A stretch of 32,646 nucleotides of DNA from Acidobacteriota bacterium (GCA_003224855.1 QHZY01000029.1:1-32646), one strand, 5' to 3'; shown: positions 16,770 to 24,649, counted from the first letter of the stretch. Numbers and translations are program-made. Notes: generated from the sequence alone by a model not told the origin.

Positions 16770-17834
16770 TTAGCGCTGCGTCCCGGCAACTTCCGCCAGA
16801 ATCTCTTCGACCAGTGAATATGGATCGCGTTTATGGTCAGAAATTTGCGCCGCAAAGCGCGCGAGACTCTCGCGGCCAACTTTTGCGCTCACCCGCTCCA
16901 GCAGTGATTCACGCAGCATCTCAATCAGCCGCTCCTGCCAGTTCTGCAGCTTTTTCTTTCGCAACAGATCGTTTTCGCGCAGGTAATCCTCATACTGCTT
17001 GATCGCCTCCGCCAGCTCCTCAATTCCCTGCCCTTCGCTTGCGACCGTCTTCACTATCGGAGGTGTCCAATGATCAGAACGGATCGCGAGTGATTGCAAT
17101 GCCCTGATTTCACGCTCTACTCGCTCGGCGCCCTCGCGATCGCTCTTATTGATCACGAACACATCCGCAATCTCCATAATCCCCGCTTTGATGGTCTGAA
17201 CATCGTCACCCATGCCGGGAACAAGAATCACCACGGTGATGTCGGCCAGTCGAACTACATCAATTTCATCCTGCCCAACCCCCACCGTTTCGATCAATAC
17301 CAGATCGCGGCCTGCCGCATCGAGTACGCTGGCGGCATCCGCAGTGGCCCTCGCCAGCCCGCCTAAAGAACCTCGTGTTGCCATGCTGCGGATAAAAATT
17401 CCATGATCGGAAAAATGCCGCTGCATGCGAATCCGGTCGCCCAGAATCGCACCGCCGGTGTACGGACTGGTTGGGTCAACCGCAATTATGCCTACCGACT
17501 TTTGCTGTTTGCGAAAATGTACTGCGAGCTGATCAACCAGCGTACTTTTGCCGGCGCCCGGTGAACCGGTCAGCCCAATCACGCGCGCGCGTCCGGTTGC
17601 CGGAAAAAGCTGCTTCAATAATTCAGACCAGCCCGGGCCGCGATTCTCTACCAGGCTGATGGCTTTTGCGAGTGCGCGTACGTCTCCCGCTGCGACCTGG
17701 AAAGTCCAAACCGGGTTTCGATGAACTTCAGTATCGCGGTGTAGTCCGCCACCGTATGCGAGACGAAATGCTTCTTCGTGAATGGCGAGACTACTATCAA
17801 CGGCACGCGGAACCCGGTGTGATTGAAATCGCAA
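16770..17834 (-). CDS. meaB: MeaB/ArgK-type G-protein chaperone of methylmalonyl-CoA mutase; start probably lost
   Basis: 354 codons. The G domain has Walker A GLTGSPGAGKST, DPTSPYTGGAILGDRIRM, switch II ETVGVGQDE, and NKSD as G4. MeaB protects and reloads B12-dependent methylmalonyl-CoA mutase. Recognisable MeaB sequence begins only at about residue 46 (QVAAGDVRALAKAISLVENR). The preceding 45 codons are the phosphoesterase gene read in another frame, and between the ATG at 17834 and residue 70 there is no other ATG, GTG or TTG. The true start seems to have been deleted when the two genes were joined near 17700. It may be translated with a foreign N-terminus. mce follows. Confidence 0.85.
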   Translation of the reverse strand: MRFQSHRVPRAVDSSLAIHEEAFRLAYGGGLHRDTEVHRNPVWTFQVAAGDVRALAKAISLVENRGPGWSELLKQLFPATGRARVIGLTGSPGAGKSTLVDQLAVHFRKQQKSVGIIAVDPTSPYTGGAILGDRIRMQRHFSDHGIFIRSMATRGSLGGLARATADAASVLDAAGRDLVLIETVGVGQDEIDVVRLADITVVILVPGMGDDVQTIKAGIMEIADVFVINKSDREGAERVEREIRALQSLAIRSDHWTPPIVKTVASEGQGIEELAEAIKQYEDYLRENDLLRKKKLQNWQERLIEMLRESLLERVSAKVGRESLARFAAQISDHKRDPYSLVEEILAEVAGTQR

Positions 17835-18958
17835 TTCGAGCCCTGTCCGTTCGCGCAGATGTCATCCGCCCCAAGGTCGCCCGGCGGTACGTCATCCGGC
17901 GAAACCGCGGGCTGGGGCGGAACGTGATCGAAGAAGTTTCCGCCTTCGTCGAAAGTAAGAATAAAGACTGAATCCTTCCACGAGGAGCTGCTCATGAGCG
18001 CGTTGATAACGCTTGCAACGTGTGCCGCGCCCGGCTGGATATTCTTGTCCGGGTGTTCGTCCAGCCCCGACTTGTATCCTCCCTCAATGAACGCCACCGA
18101 TGGCAATGTGCCATTCTTCAGATCTTCAAAGTACGCGTCTAACGGCTCGATCTTGTCGTTGTGTTGCGACCCGAATGGCTGGAATTCTCCGATAAAAGCG
18201 GTGTTTGGGTCACTCAGGTAAATCTTCCAGGAAATGCCCGCGTTCTCCAGCAGTTCGAATATGGTGGTGTTCGGCAGGCTTTCTCCCAGCTTCAGCGGAT
18301 TCGCGTGACCGGCAGAAGTTGCGGCGAACAGATACAGCCGGTTGGGCTGGGTGCGGCTCATTAATGGCGAGAACCAGCGATCCGAAGTCGCAAAGTTTGA
18401 CGCCATGAAGTAGTAATAATTCAATTCATCGCCCGTGTAGTAACCCATGGTGCGAAAGCCGTTGACATCGGAAAATCCACCTGGCTTGTCGCTCGGCTGC
18501 GCGGCTTGCGCGAAATGGGCGGCAGTCTGCACAAAGCCGTCCAGAGTTGCGGTCGCCGAAGTCGGGTCTTGGCGGTTCCACGAAACGTGGCTCTCATTCC
18601 ATCCCGGACTCATGTTCTGCATGCAAACCGTGCGCAGATGAAATGACTGAATAGTGCCGGTCCCGTCCGCCGTAGGATTCGATGCATCCGCCGGCAGGCC
18701 GTCAAACTGCACCGCCGGGTATCCATTGGCTTGCCAGTAATCGGCGAGCTTGCCGAAATAGTGGTCGAAGCCTCGGTTTTCCTGGACCATGAAAACGATA
18801 TGGTTTATAGACTGATTCAATTGCGGATCAGGCGCCGGTGGGCCGCTGGGCCCCGATCCGCTTACTCCTCCGCAGCCAATAGTCAAAGCCGTGAGTATGG
18901 TTACTAATGCGCTTGCCAGGAATGTATTCCGGGCGTACTTCCCAGTCGATTCTGACAT
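17648..18958 (-). CDS. Phosphoesterase family lipoprotein (acid phosphatase / phospholipase C-like), C-terminus lost
   Basis: 436 residues from the ATG at 18958, preferred over 18970 because GGAG lies 6 bases upstream. An N-terminal lipoprotein-type signal ends at Cys29 (TALTIGCGG). The PF04185-type domain shows IVFMVQENRGFDHYFG, NRLYLFAATSAG, VFILTFDEGGNFFDHVPP and GFRVPLIVVSPFTKK. It would hydrolyse phosphomonoesters or phospholipids outside the inner membrane. Conserved sequence stops at KFIETRFGL. From there to the stop the codons are meaB sequence out of frame (SRSQRETYAHSQ). Relatives, from memory, continue with a TARDAAxxDMxEFFDF-like end, so a C-terminal piece has been replaced. Confidence 0.85.
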   Translation of the reverse strand: MSESTGKYARNTFLASALVTILTALTIGCGGVSGSGPSGPPAPDPQLNQSINHIVFMVQENRGFDHYFGKLADYWQANGYPAVQFDGLPADASNPTADGTGTIQSFHLRTVCMQNMSPGWNESHVSWNRQDPTSATATLDGFVQTAAHFAQAAQPSDKPGGFSDVNGFRTMGYYTGDELNYYYFMASNFATSDRWFSPLMSRTQPNRLYLFAATSAGHANPLKLGESLPNTTIFELLENAGISWKIYLSDPNTAFIGEFQPFGSQHNDKIEPLDAYFEDLKNGTLPSVAFIEGGYKSGLDEHPDKNIQPGAAHVASVINALMSSSSWKDSVFILTFDEGGNFFDHVPPQPAVSPDDVPPGDLGADDICANGQGSNCDFNHTGFRVPLIVVSPFTKKHFVSHTVADYTAILKFIETRFGLSRSQRETYAHSQKPSAW

Positions 18959-19084
18959 TAAGGGCTCCATCTGTGATTCGGGTTTCGATGTAGCTGCCTT
19001 TTCGTGAGTTGGCCCGCCATCCGCCTTTTGGCGTATTCTGGCGTACTCCCGAGCTGCGGAATTTTCGCTCTCGGGTTGGTGTGA

Positions 19085-19090
19085 GATAAT
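19085..19090 (+). promoter_or_regulatory. Candidate extended -10 box for yggX
   Basis: TGAGATAAT (19082-19090) fits an extended -10 element. The -35 region (TTTTCG near 19062) is weak. The box ends 13 bases before the yggX ATG and no Shine-Dalgarno sequence is seen between them. Confidence 0.4.
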
Positions 19091-19103
19091 TTTCTCGACC
19101 CTT

Positions 19104-19388
19104 ATGGCAGACCATCAGGTTTTTTGCGTGAAGCTGAAGAAAAATCTCCCCGGACTCGAGGAACCACCCTTCGATAACGATCTGGGGCGAAGGATTTACG
19201 AAAACGTCTCGCAGGAAGCATGGAACTCATGGGTTGAGTTCTGCAAAATGCTGCTCAACGAGTACCGGTTGAACCCGGCGCGGCGGGAAGATCAGGAAGT
19301 CATTGTGAAGCAGATGGAGCAATATTTCTTTGGCGAAGGCGCCGCGCCCCCCGCGCAGTACGTCCCGCCTGCCGAGAAAAAGGCCTGA
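19104..19388 (+). CDS. yggX: Fe(2+)-trafficking protein YggX
   Basis: 94 residues matching the YggX family: an early Phe-Cys (QVFCVKLKK), then LGRRIYENVSQEAWNSWVEFCKMLLNEYRLN, and a C-terminal FFGEG segment. YggX is a small cytosolic protein that protects Fe-S clusters and limits labile iron damage. The C-terminus has a few extra Pro/Ala residues (GAAPPAQYVPPAEKKA). No ribosome-binding site is evident, so the message may be nearly leaderless. The divergent neighbour is the phosphoesterase lipoprotein. Confidence 0.92.
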   Translation: MADHQVFCVKLKKNLPGLEEPPFDNDLGRRIYENVSQEAWNSWVEFCKMLLNEYRLNPARREDQEVIVKQMEQYFFGEGAAPPAQYVPPAEKKA

Positions 19389-19476
19389 TTCCAGGAGTGC
19401 CTATCCAGGGTACTCTGCCCTGCGATTGGTGCAGATTTCATCAAGCCTTAACAATCATGTTGTAAAAAAAGCTTTG

Positions 19477-20286
19477 ATGAGTTCGGTCACCTGCGACACG
19501 CTCATCCTGTCCGATCTGCATCTGGGATCGGAACTCAGCCGCGCTCACGACGCGCGCGCCATGCTTACGCAAAATTCATTTCGCCGCCTCATTCTTCTGG
19601 GTGACATTTTCTCTGACCTCAACTTCGGTCGCCTGACTAAAGATCACTGGAAATTCCTCGGCCTCATCCGCAAGTTATCCAACCCTAGGCGCAAAATTGA
19701 AGTGGTCTGGGTGGAAGGCAATCACGATCGTGGCCTGACCGCCGTCATGTCGCACTTGGTGGGCGTCAGGGTGTATCAGGAATATGCCTGGCAATATGAC
19801 GGCAAGCGCCATCTGGCTATCCACGGACATCAGTTTGATCGCTTCGTCTCCAAAAACCTTGTGCTTAGCGGCATGGGAACGCTATTGCATCTCTATCTGC
19901 AGAAGCTGGACTTCAAAGGTAAGTATTTTTCGCGACTGGCGGACCGCCTCAACACGCGCTGGCTTCGCCTCTCTCACAAAGTCGCGTCCGGTGCCATTCT
20001 GCATGCTCGTTTCAAGCAGGCGGACCGGGTGTTCTGCGGCCATACCCATCTGGCCATGCAAAGCACGCGTGACGGCGTGGAATACTACAACTCCGGGTCG
20101 TGGACCGATAAGAGTGCCACTTATGTGACAGTGAGCGAGGAGGGAGTCCGCATTCATGAATTTGGACAACGGCCTGACCATCGTGATTCCGGCGAAGAAC
20201 GAGGCGCTGCTGATACCCAGGCTGCTGGAAGCGCTCTCTCAGCAGGACTACCCGCAAATCGGGAATACGCGAGTGCTGGTCGCTGA
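19477..20286 (+). CDS. LpxH-like calcineurin-type metallophosphoesterase
   Basis: 269 residues from the ATG at 19477. The open frame runs back to 19330, but its first 49 codons overlap yggX and are not family-like. The five metal motifs are present: SDLHLG (12-17), GDIFSD (42-47), GNHD (81-84), HGHQFD and GHTHLA. This matches UDP-2,3-diacylglucosamine diphosphatase relatives of lipid A synthesis, but the substrate is unproven. The domain should end near GVRIHEF; about 42 further codons run through the start of the glycosyltransferase gene in another frame, so the native stop may be lost or the overlap real. Confidence 0.8.
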   Translation: MSSVTCDTLILSDLHLGSELSRAHDARAMLTQNSFRRLILLGDIFSDLNFGRLTKDHWKFLGLIRKLSNPRRKIEVVWVEGNHDRGLTAVMSHLVGVRVYQEYAWQYDGKRHLAIHGHQFDRFVSKNLVLSGMGTLLHLYLQKLDFKGKYFSRLADRLNTRWLRLSHKVASGAILHARFKQADRVFCGHTHLAMQSTRDGVEYYNSGSWTDKSATYVTVSEEGVRIHEFGQRPDHRDSGEERGAADTQAAGSALSAGLPANREYASAGR

Positions 20287-20875
20287 TTCCGGCTCAACCG
20301 ATGGCACAGCAGAGGTAGTCAATAGTTTTCGCGACCGGCTGCAGGTCGAAGTGATTCCGGGGGGAATTCCGTCCGAGGGACGTAACGCCGGTGCGGCTCG
20401 CGCCACCACTAAATACGTGCTGTTCATTGATGCCGACGTGCAGCCGGCTGACAAATCACTGATTCGGCGAGCGCTAGAAACCGCCCAACAGAAAAATCTG
20501 CAATGCGTGACCACGAACATCATTTGCTGCAACGGCAGCTGGCTCGATAAAGCTTTCTACATCGGCAACAACTTCTTCCAGTATCTGTCTTGCCTGCACA
20601 AGCCCTTCAGCACCGGTATGTTCATGCTCTTCGAGAAGTCGCGCTTCGATGCTCTCGGCGGCTTCAATCCGAAAATTCTTTTCGCCGAGGATTATTACTT
20701 GAGCAAGCAGTTAAAGCGCGGCAGGTTTGCGATTGTTCCGGGCGGCGTCTTCACCACCAATCGCCGCTTCCAGAAAATGGGTCACGCACGAGTGGCCAGA
20801 TTATTTTTCTGGACTGCTTTCAATTTCTGGAACCCGCGATTCTTCCTGCGCGACCACAAATACTGGGCCCAATAA
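20156..20875 (+). CDS. Family 2 glycosyltransferase
   Basis: 239 residues of GT-A fold: LTIVIPAKNEALLIPRLLEAL (7-27), VADSGSTDGT, EGRNAGAARATTKYVLFIDADVQ containing the DxD-like metal site, and a later FAEDYYLSKQLKRGRF acceptor block. It should transfer a sugar from a nucleotide or polyprenyl donor to a surface polysaccharide or lipid. The start is supported by GAGGAGGGAG about 9 bases upstream, although it overlaps the LpxH-like frame by 131 bases. This suggests translational coupling. A palindromic repeat follows about 40 bases after the stop. Confidence 0.88.
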   Translation: MNLDNGLTIVIPAKNEALLIPRLLEALSQQDYPQIGNTRVLVADSGSTDGTAEVVNSFRDRLQVEVIPGGIPSEGRNAGAARATTKYVLFIDADVQPADKSLIRRALETAQQKNLQCVTTNIICCNGSWLDKAFYIGNNFFQYLSCLHKPFSTGMFMLFEKSRFDALGGFNPKILFAEDYYLSKQLKRGRFAIVPGGVFTTNRRFQKMGHARVARLFFWTAFNFWNPRFFLRDHKYWAQ

Positions 20876-20912
20876 ACTTAGTGCAGTCTACTGTGCCCAA
20901 TAAGCTGGGTGG

Positions 20913-20943
20913 CCCACTCAAGCCCGATTCTGGCTTGAGTGGG
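20913..20943. repeat. REP-like palindrome, copy 1
   Basis: CCACTCAAGCC and GGCTTGAGTGG form a perfect stem (12 pairs with the outer C-G) around a 7-base loop. Two related copies lie at 21389-21414 and 21437-21465. Confidence 0.7.
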
Positions 20944-20962
20944 GCAGTTCTTTGCGCATACC

Positions 20963-21232
20963 TCAAGCCGCTCGATAGCCGCTCTCGATCCCGTCCGACC
21001 CGTGCTGTTTCACCATCTTGTTGTAGTTCCCCATGATCAGAAACGGCGCTGCCCACTGTCCGACAAACAACGCCCAGTCGTCCCGGTCAGCAAGCTTCAG
21101 AATGAAGCTCGCGGCCATTGACCCGATCGCAAGTCCTAGAAAAACACTCGAAGGCGCTTGCGATGTGACCCGCTCGATTGCGCCTGTAACTTGATCTTCC
21201 TGCGCCTGTCCACGCTCTACTCTGGTTTCCAT
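20963..21232 (-). CDS. Small two-helix membrane protein of unknown function
   Basis: 89 residues. After a charged N-terminus (METRVERGQAQEDQVTGAIERVTSQ) come two hydrophobic segments (about 29-47, SVFLGLAIGSMAASFILKL, and 54-68, ALFVGQWAAPFLIMG) and a YNKMVKQHGSD tail. AAGGAG stands 9-10 bases before the ATG, a strong ribosome site, which argues for a real gene. I recall similar small proteins with a YNKLVK motif in other acidobacteria, but no function is known. Confidence 0.75.
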   Translation of the reverse strand: METRVERGQAQEDQVTGAIERVTSQAPSSVFLGLAIGSMAASFILKLADRDDWALFVGQWAAPFLIMGNYNKMVKQHGSDGIESGYRAA

Positions 21233-21388
21233 GAATGCTGATCTCCTTCGGTACTGTTAGTGATTTGGTTAGTCAATTTGGAGCCTTTCTGATGCGCAAC
21301 TGAACCAATGCGCTGGCCTGTGCGCCGCAAAATCGAGAGCTGGAGAGTAATGACCGAGTAATAACGGAGCGACGGCTGAACGAGTGGC

Positions 21389-21414
21389 CCATTCACGCCT
21401 TTTGGCTTGAGTGG
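21389..21414. repeat. REP-like palindrome, copy 2
   Basis: CCATTCACGCC pairs imperfectly (two mismatches) with GGCTTGAGTGG around a 4-base loop. It is followed by GGCAGTCTACTG, part of the same repeat unit. Confidence 0.6.
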
Positions 21415-21436
21415 GGCAGTCTACTGAACGGGTGGC

Positions 21437-21465
21437 CCATTCAAACCCGATTTTGGCTTGAGTGG
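21437..21465. repeat. REP-like palindrome, copy 3
   Basis: CCATTCAAACC and GGCTTGAGTGG with a 7-base loop (CGATTTT), very like copy 1. It lies 22 bases after copy 2. Confidence 0.6.
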
Positions 21466-21620
21466 AGCATTTCGACGGCTCCAGCCGTGCCGCAGTCTAT
21501 CCCCAAAAAAGCCGCGTCATTCCGAGCGGCTTCGCTCGCGAGCAATCTGCTTCAAAGCTGCGCCCTTCGTCCGATCTTCGCATGAGCGCAATCTTCTCGA
21601 ACATCCGGACGGAGTGCCAC

Positions 21621-21764
21621 TTACCCCGGCTTCCGTCTCCCCGCCCTCGTCAGAATCTTCCTTACCTTCTTTGGTGAAATCGACAGCCGCTCCGCCACGC
21701 GCGAAATTTTTCGGTCTTCTCGTTCCCACACCTTGGGAACAATCAACTGCGCAAACTCATCCGG
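21621..21764 (-). pseudogene. Detached helix-turn-helix C-terminus of the TPR gene
   Basis: Just past the TPR stop (TGA at 21757-21759), a different minus-strand frame reads PDEFAQLIVPKVWERED followed by RKISRVAERLSISPKKVRKI and a stop at 21621. This looks like a Fis-type HTH that closes similar acidobacterial TPR regulators (from memory). The frame has a TAA at 21765-21767 and no start of its own. It is best read as the separated end of the upstream gene after a deletion or frameshift. Confidence 0.7.
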
Positions 21765-22953
21765 TTATCCCCAGCCATACGTGCGCCTGCGCCAGCAGCC
21801 GCCGGTCCTGCGTGCGCTTGGCCAGTTCTACCGCCTGGTAGGCGCAATCCTGTGCCAGTTGCGCATGATGGCTGGGATCGGATGCATCTTCAATTTCTTC
21901 CTCCAGCCGCGCATTTTCGATCATGCAGTGCAGCAGCCGCGCGCGCGCCATCAGGATGTTGTCCTGCTTCTGCTCTCCAATCTGAAACGCCGCGGCAGTC
22001 TCAGCCTCCGCCTGTTCGAGTTCGCCCTGATCAAGGCACAGGTACGCGCGATTCAGGTGAACATTTCCCGTTCCGTGATGATGCGGATGTCGTGCATAAA
22101 TCTCCGCCGCTTCATCCAGCGCCGCAAACGCCTCCTGCCGCAATTCCGTGAAGCGTAACCAGTACTGTGCCCTCGCCATCGGGTTGTCGTTATCAGACTG
22201 CTGGCGCTGCCGCGATACGTCGGAATCAATCTTGCGCGCCAGTTGCCGGATGATCAGGCGCTTCACGTATGCCAGGTTGGCAAGCGATCGGGCGACGTTG
22301 CGATGCTGCGGGTCCCGCTTCTTGTACTCGCCGATTGCCGCCTCGAATTGTTCAATCGCGTGCTGATAGCGGCCCTGCCGCCGCGCGATCCGTCCGTACG
22401 CGGAATGAATGTTTCCCAAAGTCAGATAATCGTCCGTCTCTCGCAGCACCGCATGCGCCTCGCGCAGCGCCTGCTCCGCTGCCTTGGCATCCTCCTTCTG
22501 AAAATAAAGCCAGCTTTCTAACACCTGCATCACCGCTGCCATGGGCGCGTGGCCCAACTCTAGGGCAATATTCTTTCCTTCCACCGTGTACGCCAGCGCC
22601 TGTTCGTATTCGCCGCGCATGCGCAGGCAGCGCCCCTTCCAGAAGTTCGCCACCGAAAGCAGTTCGCGATCGGAGATTTCGCTGGCCATCGAACGCACAA
22701 AATCAAAGTGATGGATCGCTTCCTGCGTGGCCTCCTCAAACATGGCCACCATGCCCTCCGCCATTCGCAGATACACGTATTCCCGCATCGAGATCTGCTC
22801 GCGAATAGCTTTTGGGAAACCTGTCAGGATGTCTTTAACTGTCGCCGGCGCGTCAAATCCGATATCCACCCACTGCGCCAGATAGCCGATGAAAATCGCA
22901 GCATTCTTTTGTGTGGAATCAAATGAGGAGAGTTGAGCCGATTGCGTTTCCAA
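21757..22953 (-). CDS. TPR-repeat protein, probably a broken regulator
   Basis: 398 codons of helical TPR-like repeats, for example ANFWKGRCLRMRGEYEQALAY, GNIHSAYGRIARRQGRYQHAI and VHLNRAYLCLDQGELEQAEAE. The only standard start is a TTG at 22953, but protein-like sequence continues upstream in frame (FPDALLAELKQNLVARQVEQG) to 23049. There an ACG codon sits 6 bases after a fine AGGAGAG site, as if an ATG had mutated. At the other end the frame stops at WLGITG, and a matching HTH tail lies in the next frame (21621-21764). Both ends look damaged, so it may be a pseudogene spanning 21621-23049. It follows aceB, whose stop is only 12 bases away from the ACG. Confidence 0.7.
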   Translation of the reverse strand: METQSAQLSSFDSTQKNAAIFIGYLAQWVDIGFDAPATVKDILTGFPKAIREQISMREYVYLRMAEGMVAMFEEATQEAIHHFDFVRSMASEISDRELLSVANFWKGRCLRMRGEYEQALAYTVEGKNIALELGHAPMAAVMQVLESWLYFQKEDAKAAEQALREAHAVLRETDDYLTLGNIHSAYGRIARRQGRYQHAIEQFEAAIGEYKKRDPQHRNVARSLANLAYVKRLIIRQLARKIDSDVSRQRQQSDNDNPMARAQYWLRFTELRQEAFAALDEAAEIYARHPHHHGTGNVHLNRAYLCLDQGELEQAEAETAAAFQIGEQKQDNILMARARLLHCMIENARLEEEIEDASDPSHHAQLAQDCAYQAVELAKRTQDRRLLAQAHVWLGITG

Positions 22954-23060
22954 TAGCTTCAGCCCTTGCTCAACCTGCCGGGCGACAAGGTTCTGCTTCA
23001 GTTCAGCAAGCAGTGCGTCCGGGAACCCGGATGAGTCGTGCGCAGCCGTATGGATCTCTC

Positions 23061-24599
23061 CTAGTCGAGATAATCATATGCGACCGAAGTCATGAATTCT
23101 GGAAAATCCGGCGCTGTCGCCACCTGCTCGAACACTTTGGCCGCGGTCGCCATTTTTCCGCCGGAATGCTTTGCGCTCTCCTGTTGCACTGCCTCGCGAA
23201 TCAGTTCCGATATATCGGCGCTGGCATTTTTCACCCTCGCCCCGTGCGCCAGCCATTGCCATAGCTGCGCCCGGCAGATTTCCGCGGTCGCCGCATCTTC
23301 CATCAGGTTGTTGATCGGAACACACCCCTGGCCGCGCAGCCACGATTCCAGGTACTGCAGACCGACTTCAACATTGCGCCGCAAGCCTTCTAAAGTGACG
23401 TCGCCCTCCGGCACCGCCAGCAGGTCTTCCGCTGTTACCCGCACATCAGTGCGTTTGTTCGAAATTTGATTTGCGCCCTTCATGCCGGCGTCGAAGATTT
23501 CTTTTGCGATCGGAACGAGCCCCGGATGTGCTACCCACGTACCATCGTGCCCGGCCCGCACCTCGCGCAACTTGTCCTGCCGAACCTTCTCGAGCGCCTG
23601 CTCGTTCGCCGCCCGATCATTCTTGATTGGAATCTGCGCGGCCATTCCACCCATGGCGTGAATCCCTCGCCGATGGCAGGTCTGTATGAGCAGCTCAACA
23701 TAGGATTTCAGGAAATGCCGCTCCATCGTGACCGTGCCACGGTCAGGCAACACCGAATCCGCGCGATGACGAAATTTCTTGATGAAACTGAAGATGTAAT
23801 CCCAGCGTCCGCAGTTCAGGCCGGCCGAGTGCTCGCGCAGTTCGTAAAGAATTTCGTCCATTTCAAACGCCGCCAGGATTGTTTCGATCAGCACAGTCGC
23901 GCGAATCGTTCCGCGCGGAATGCCGAGTTCCTCCTGCGCCAGCAGGAACACGTCATTCCACAGCCGCGCTTCGAGATGGCTCTCCATCTTCGGCAAATAA
24001 AAATACGGCCCGGTTCCCTTCTCGATCAGGCGCGCCGCGTTGTGAAAAAAGAACAACCCGAAATCAAACAGCGAAGCAGAAATTGGCTTTCCATCCACTA
24101 AAAAATGCCGCTCATTCAAATGCCAGCCTCGCGGACGCACCATGAGCACCGCTGGTTTGGGATTTACCTCGTAACGCTTCCCTTCCGGGCTGGTGAATTC
24201 AATCGTCCCATTGACTGCGTCGCGAAGATTCAACTGACCTTCCACGTTGTTTTGCCAGGTAGGCGAATTCGAATCCTCAAAATCTGCCATGAAGACATTC
24301 GCGCCGGAGTTCAATGCGTTGATAATCATCTTCCGATCCACCGGCCCGGTGATCTCAACCCGGCGATCAAGCAGGTCCAATGGAATCGAAGCGACACTCC
24401 AATTTTCTTCGCGGACATGCGCCGTCTCCGGCAAAAAATCCGGCATCGCTCCAAGCATGATCTGCTGTTGCCGCTCACGCCGCCTCGCCAGCAGTTCCTG
24501 TCGCCGCGACTCGAACTCGCGCGCTAACAAAGTGATAAAACGTTCTGCCTGTTCGGTCAGAATCTGTACTTCAGCCTGCGTTGAAATTGCTACGTCCAT
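23061..24599 (-). CDS. aceB: Malate synthase A
   Basis: 512 residues from the ATG at 24599. This start is chosen over 24680 because GGGAG lies 6-7 bases upstream and the family begins at this point. Signature regions are VFMADFEDSNSPTW, AVLMVRPRGWHLNE, GRWDYIFSFIKKF, MGGMAAQIPIK and NNLMEDAATAEICRAQLWQW. It condenses glyoxylate with acetyl-CoA to malate in the glyoxylate shunt. The length and C-terminus (VAYDYLD) are normal for form A. It is divergent from aceA, its shunt partner, across a 240-base region with two palindromes. Confidence 0.96.
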   Translation of the reverse strand: MDVAISTQAEVQILTEQAERFITLLAREFESRRQELLARRRERQQQIMLGAMPDFLPETAHVREENWSVASIPLDLLDRRVEITGPVDRKMIINALNSGANVFMADFEDSNSPTWQNNVEGQLNLRDAVNGTIEFTSPEGKRYEVNPKPAVLMVRPRGWHLNERHFLVDGKPISASLFDFGLFFFHNAARLIEKGTGPYFYLPKMESHLEARLWNDVFLLAQEELGIPRGTIRATVLIETILAAFEMDEILYELREHSAGLNCGRWDYIFSFIKKFRHRADSVLPDRGTVTMERHFLKSYVELLIQTCHRRGIHAMGGMAAQIPIKNDRAANEQALEKVRQDKLREVRAGHDGTWVAHPGLVPIAKEIFDAGMKGANQISNKRTDVRVTAEDLLAVPEGDVTLEGLRRNVEVGLQYLESWLRGQGCVPINNLMEDAATAEICRAQLWQWLAHGARVKNASADISELIREAVQQESAKHSGGKMATAAKVFEQVATAPDFPEFMTSVAYDYLD

Positions 24600-24649
24600 A
24601 GTTATCTCCCAACTTCTACAACTCACGTAGGGACTGCCGCCCTGAGGTG

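Larger units (their letters stand above)
21233..21620. other. Gene-free stretch with palindromic repeats
   Basis: Upstream of the small membrane protein there is no convincing gene for about 390 bases. It holds two palindromic repeats (21389-21414, 21437-21465) and a short hairpin CGAGCG-GCTT-CGCTCG (21523-21538). The remainder shows nothing recognisable. Confidence 0.5.

Noticed and set aside
19330-19476. N-terminal extension of the LpxH-like protein
   Set aside because: Overlaps yggX, is Arg/Pro-rich and unlike the family; the metal site starts right after the ATG at 19477.
21523-21538. CGAGCG-GCTT-CGCTCG hairpin as a dispersed repeat
   Set aside because: The surrounding sequence reminds me of common acidobacterial intergenic repeats, but only one copy is present here, so it cannot be supported from this window.
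21517-21729. 70-codon minus-strand frame downstream of the TPR gene
   Set aside because: Lies in a different frame from the recognisable HTH remnant and encodes low-complexity charged sequence.
23466-24101. Long plus-strand frame (211 codons) inside aceB
   Set aside because: Antisense to a clear malate synthase; no domain recognised, and long antisense frames are common at this base composition.
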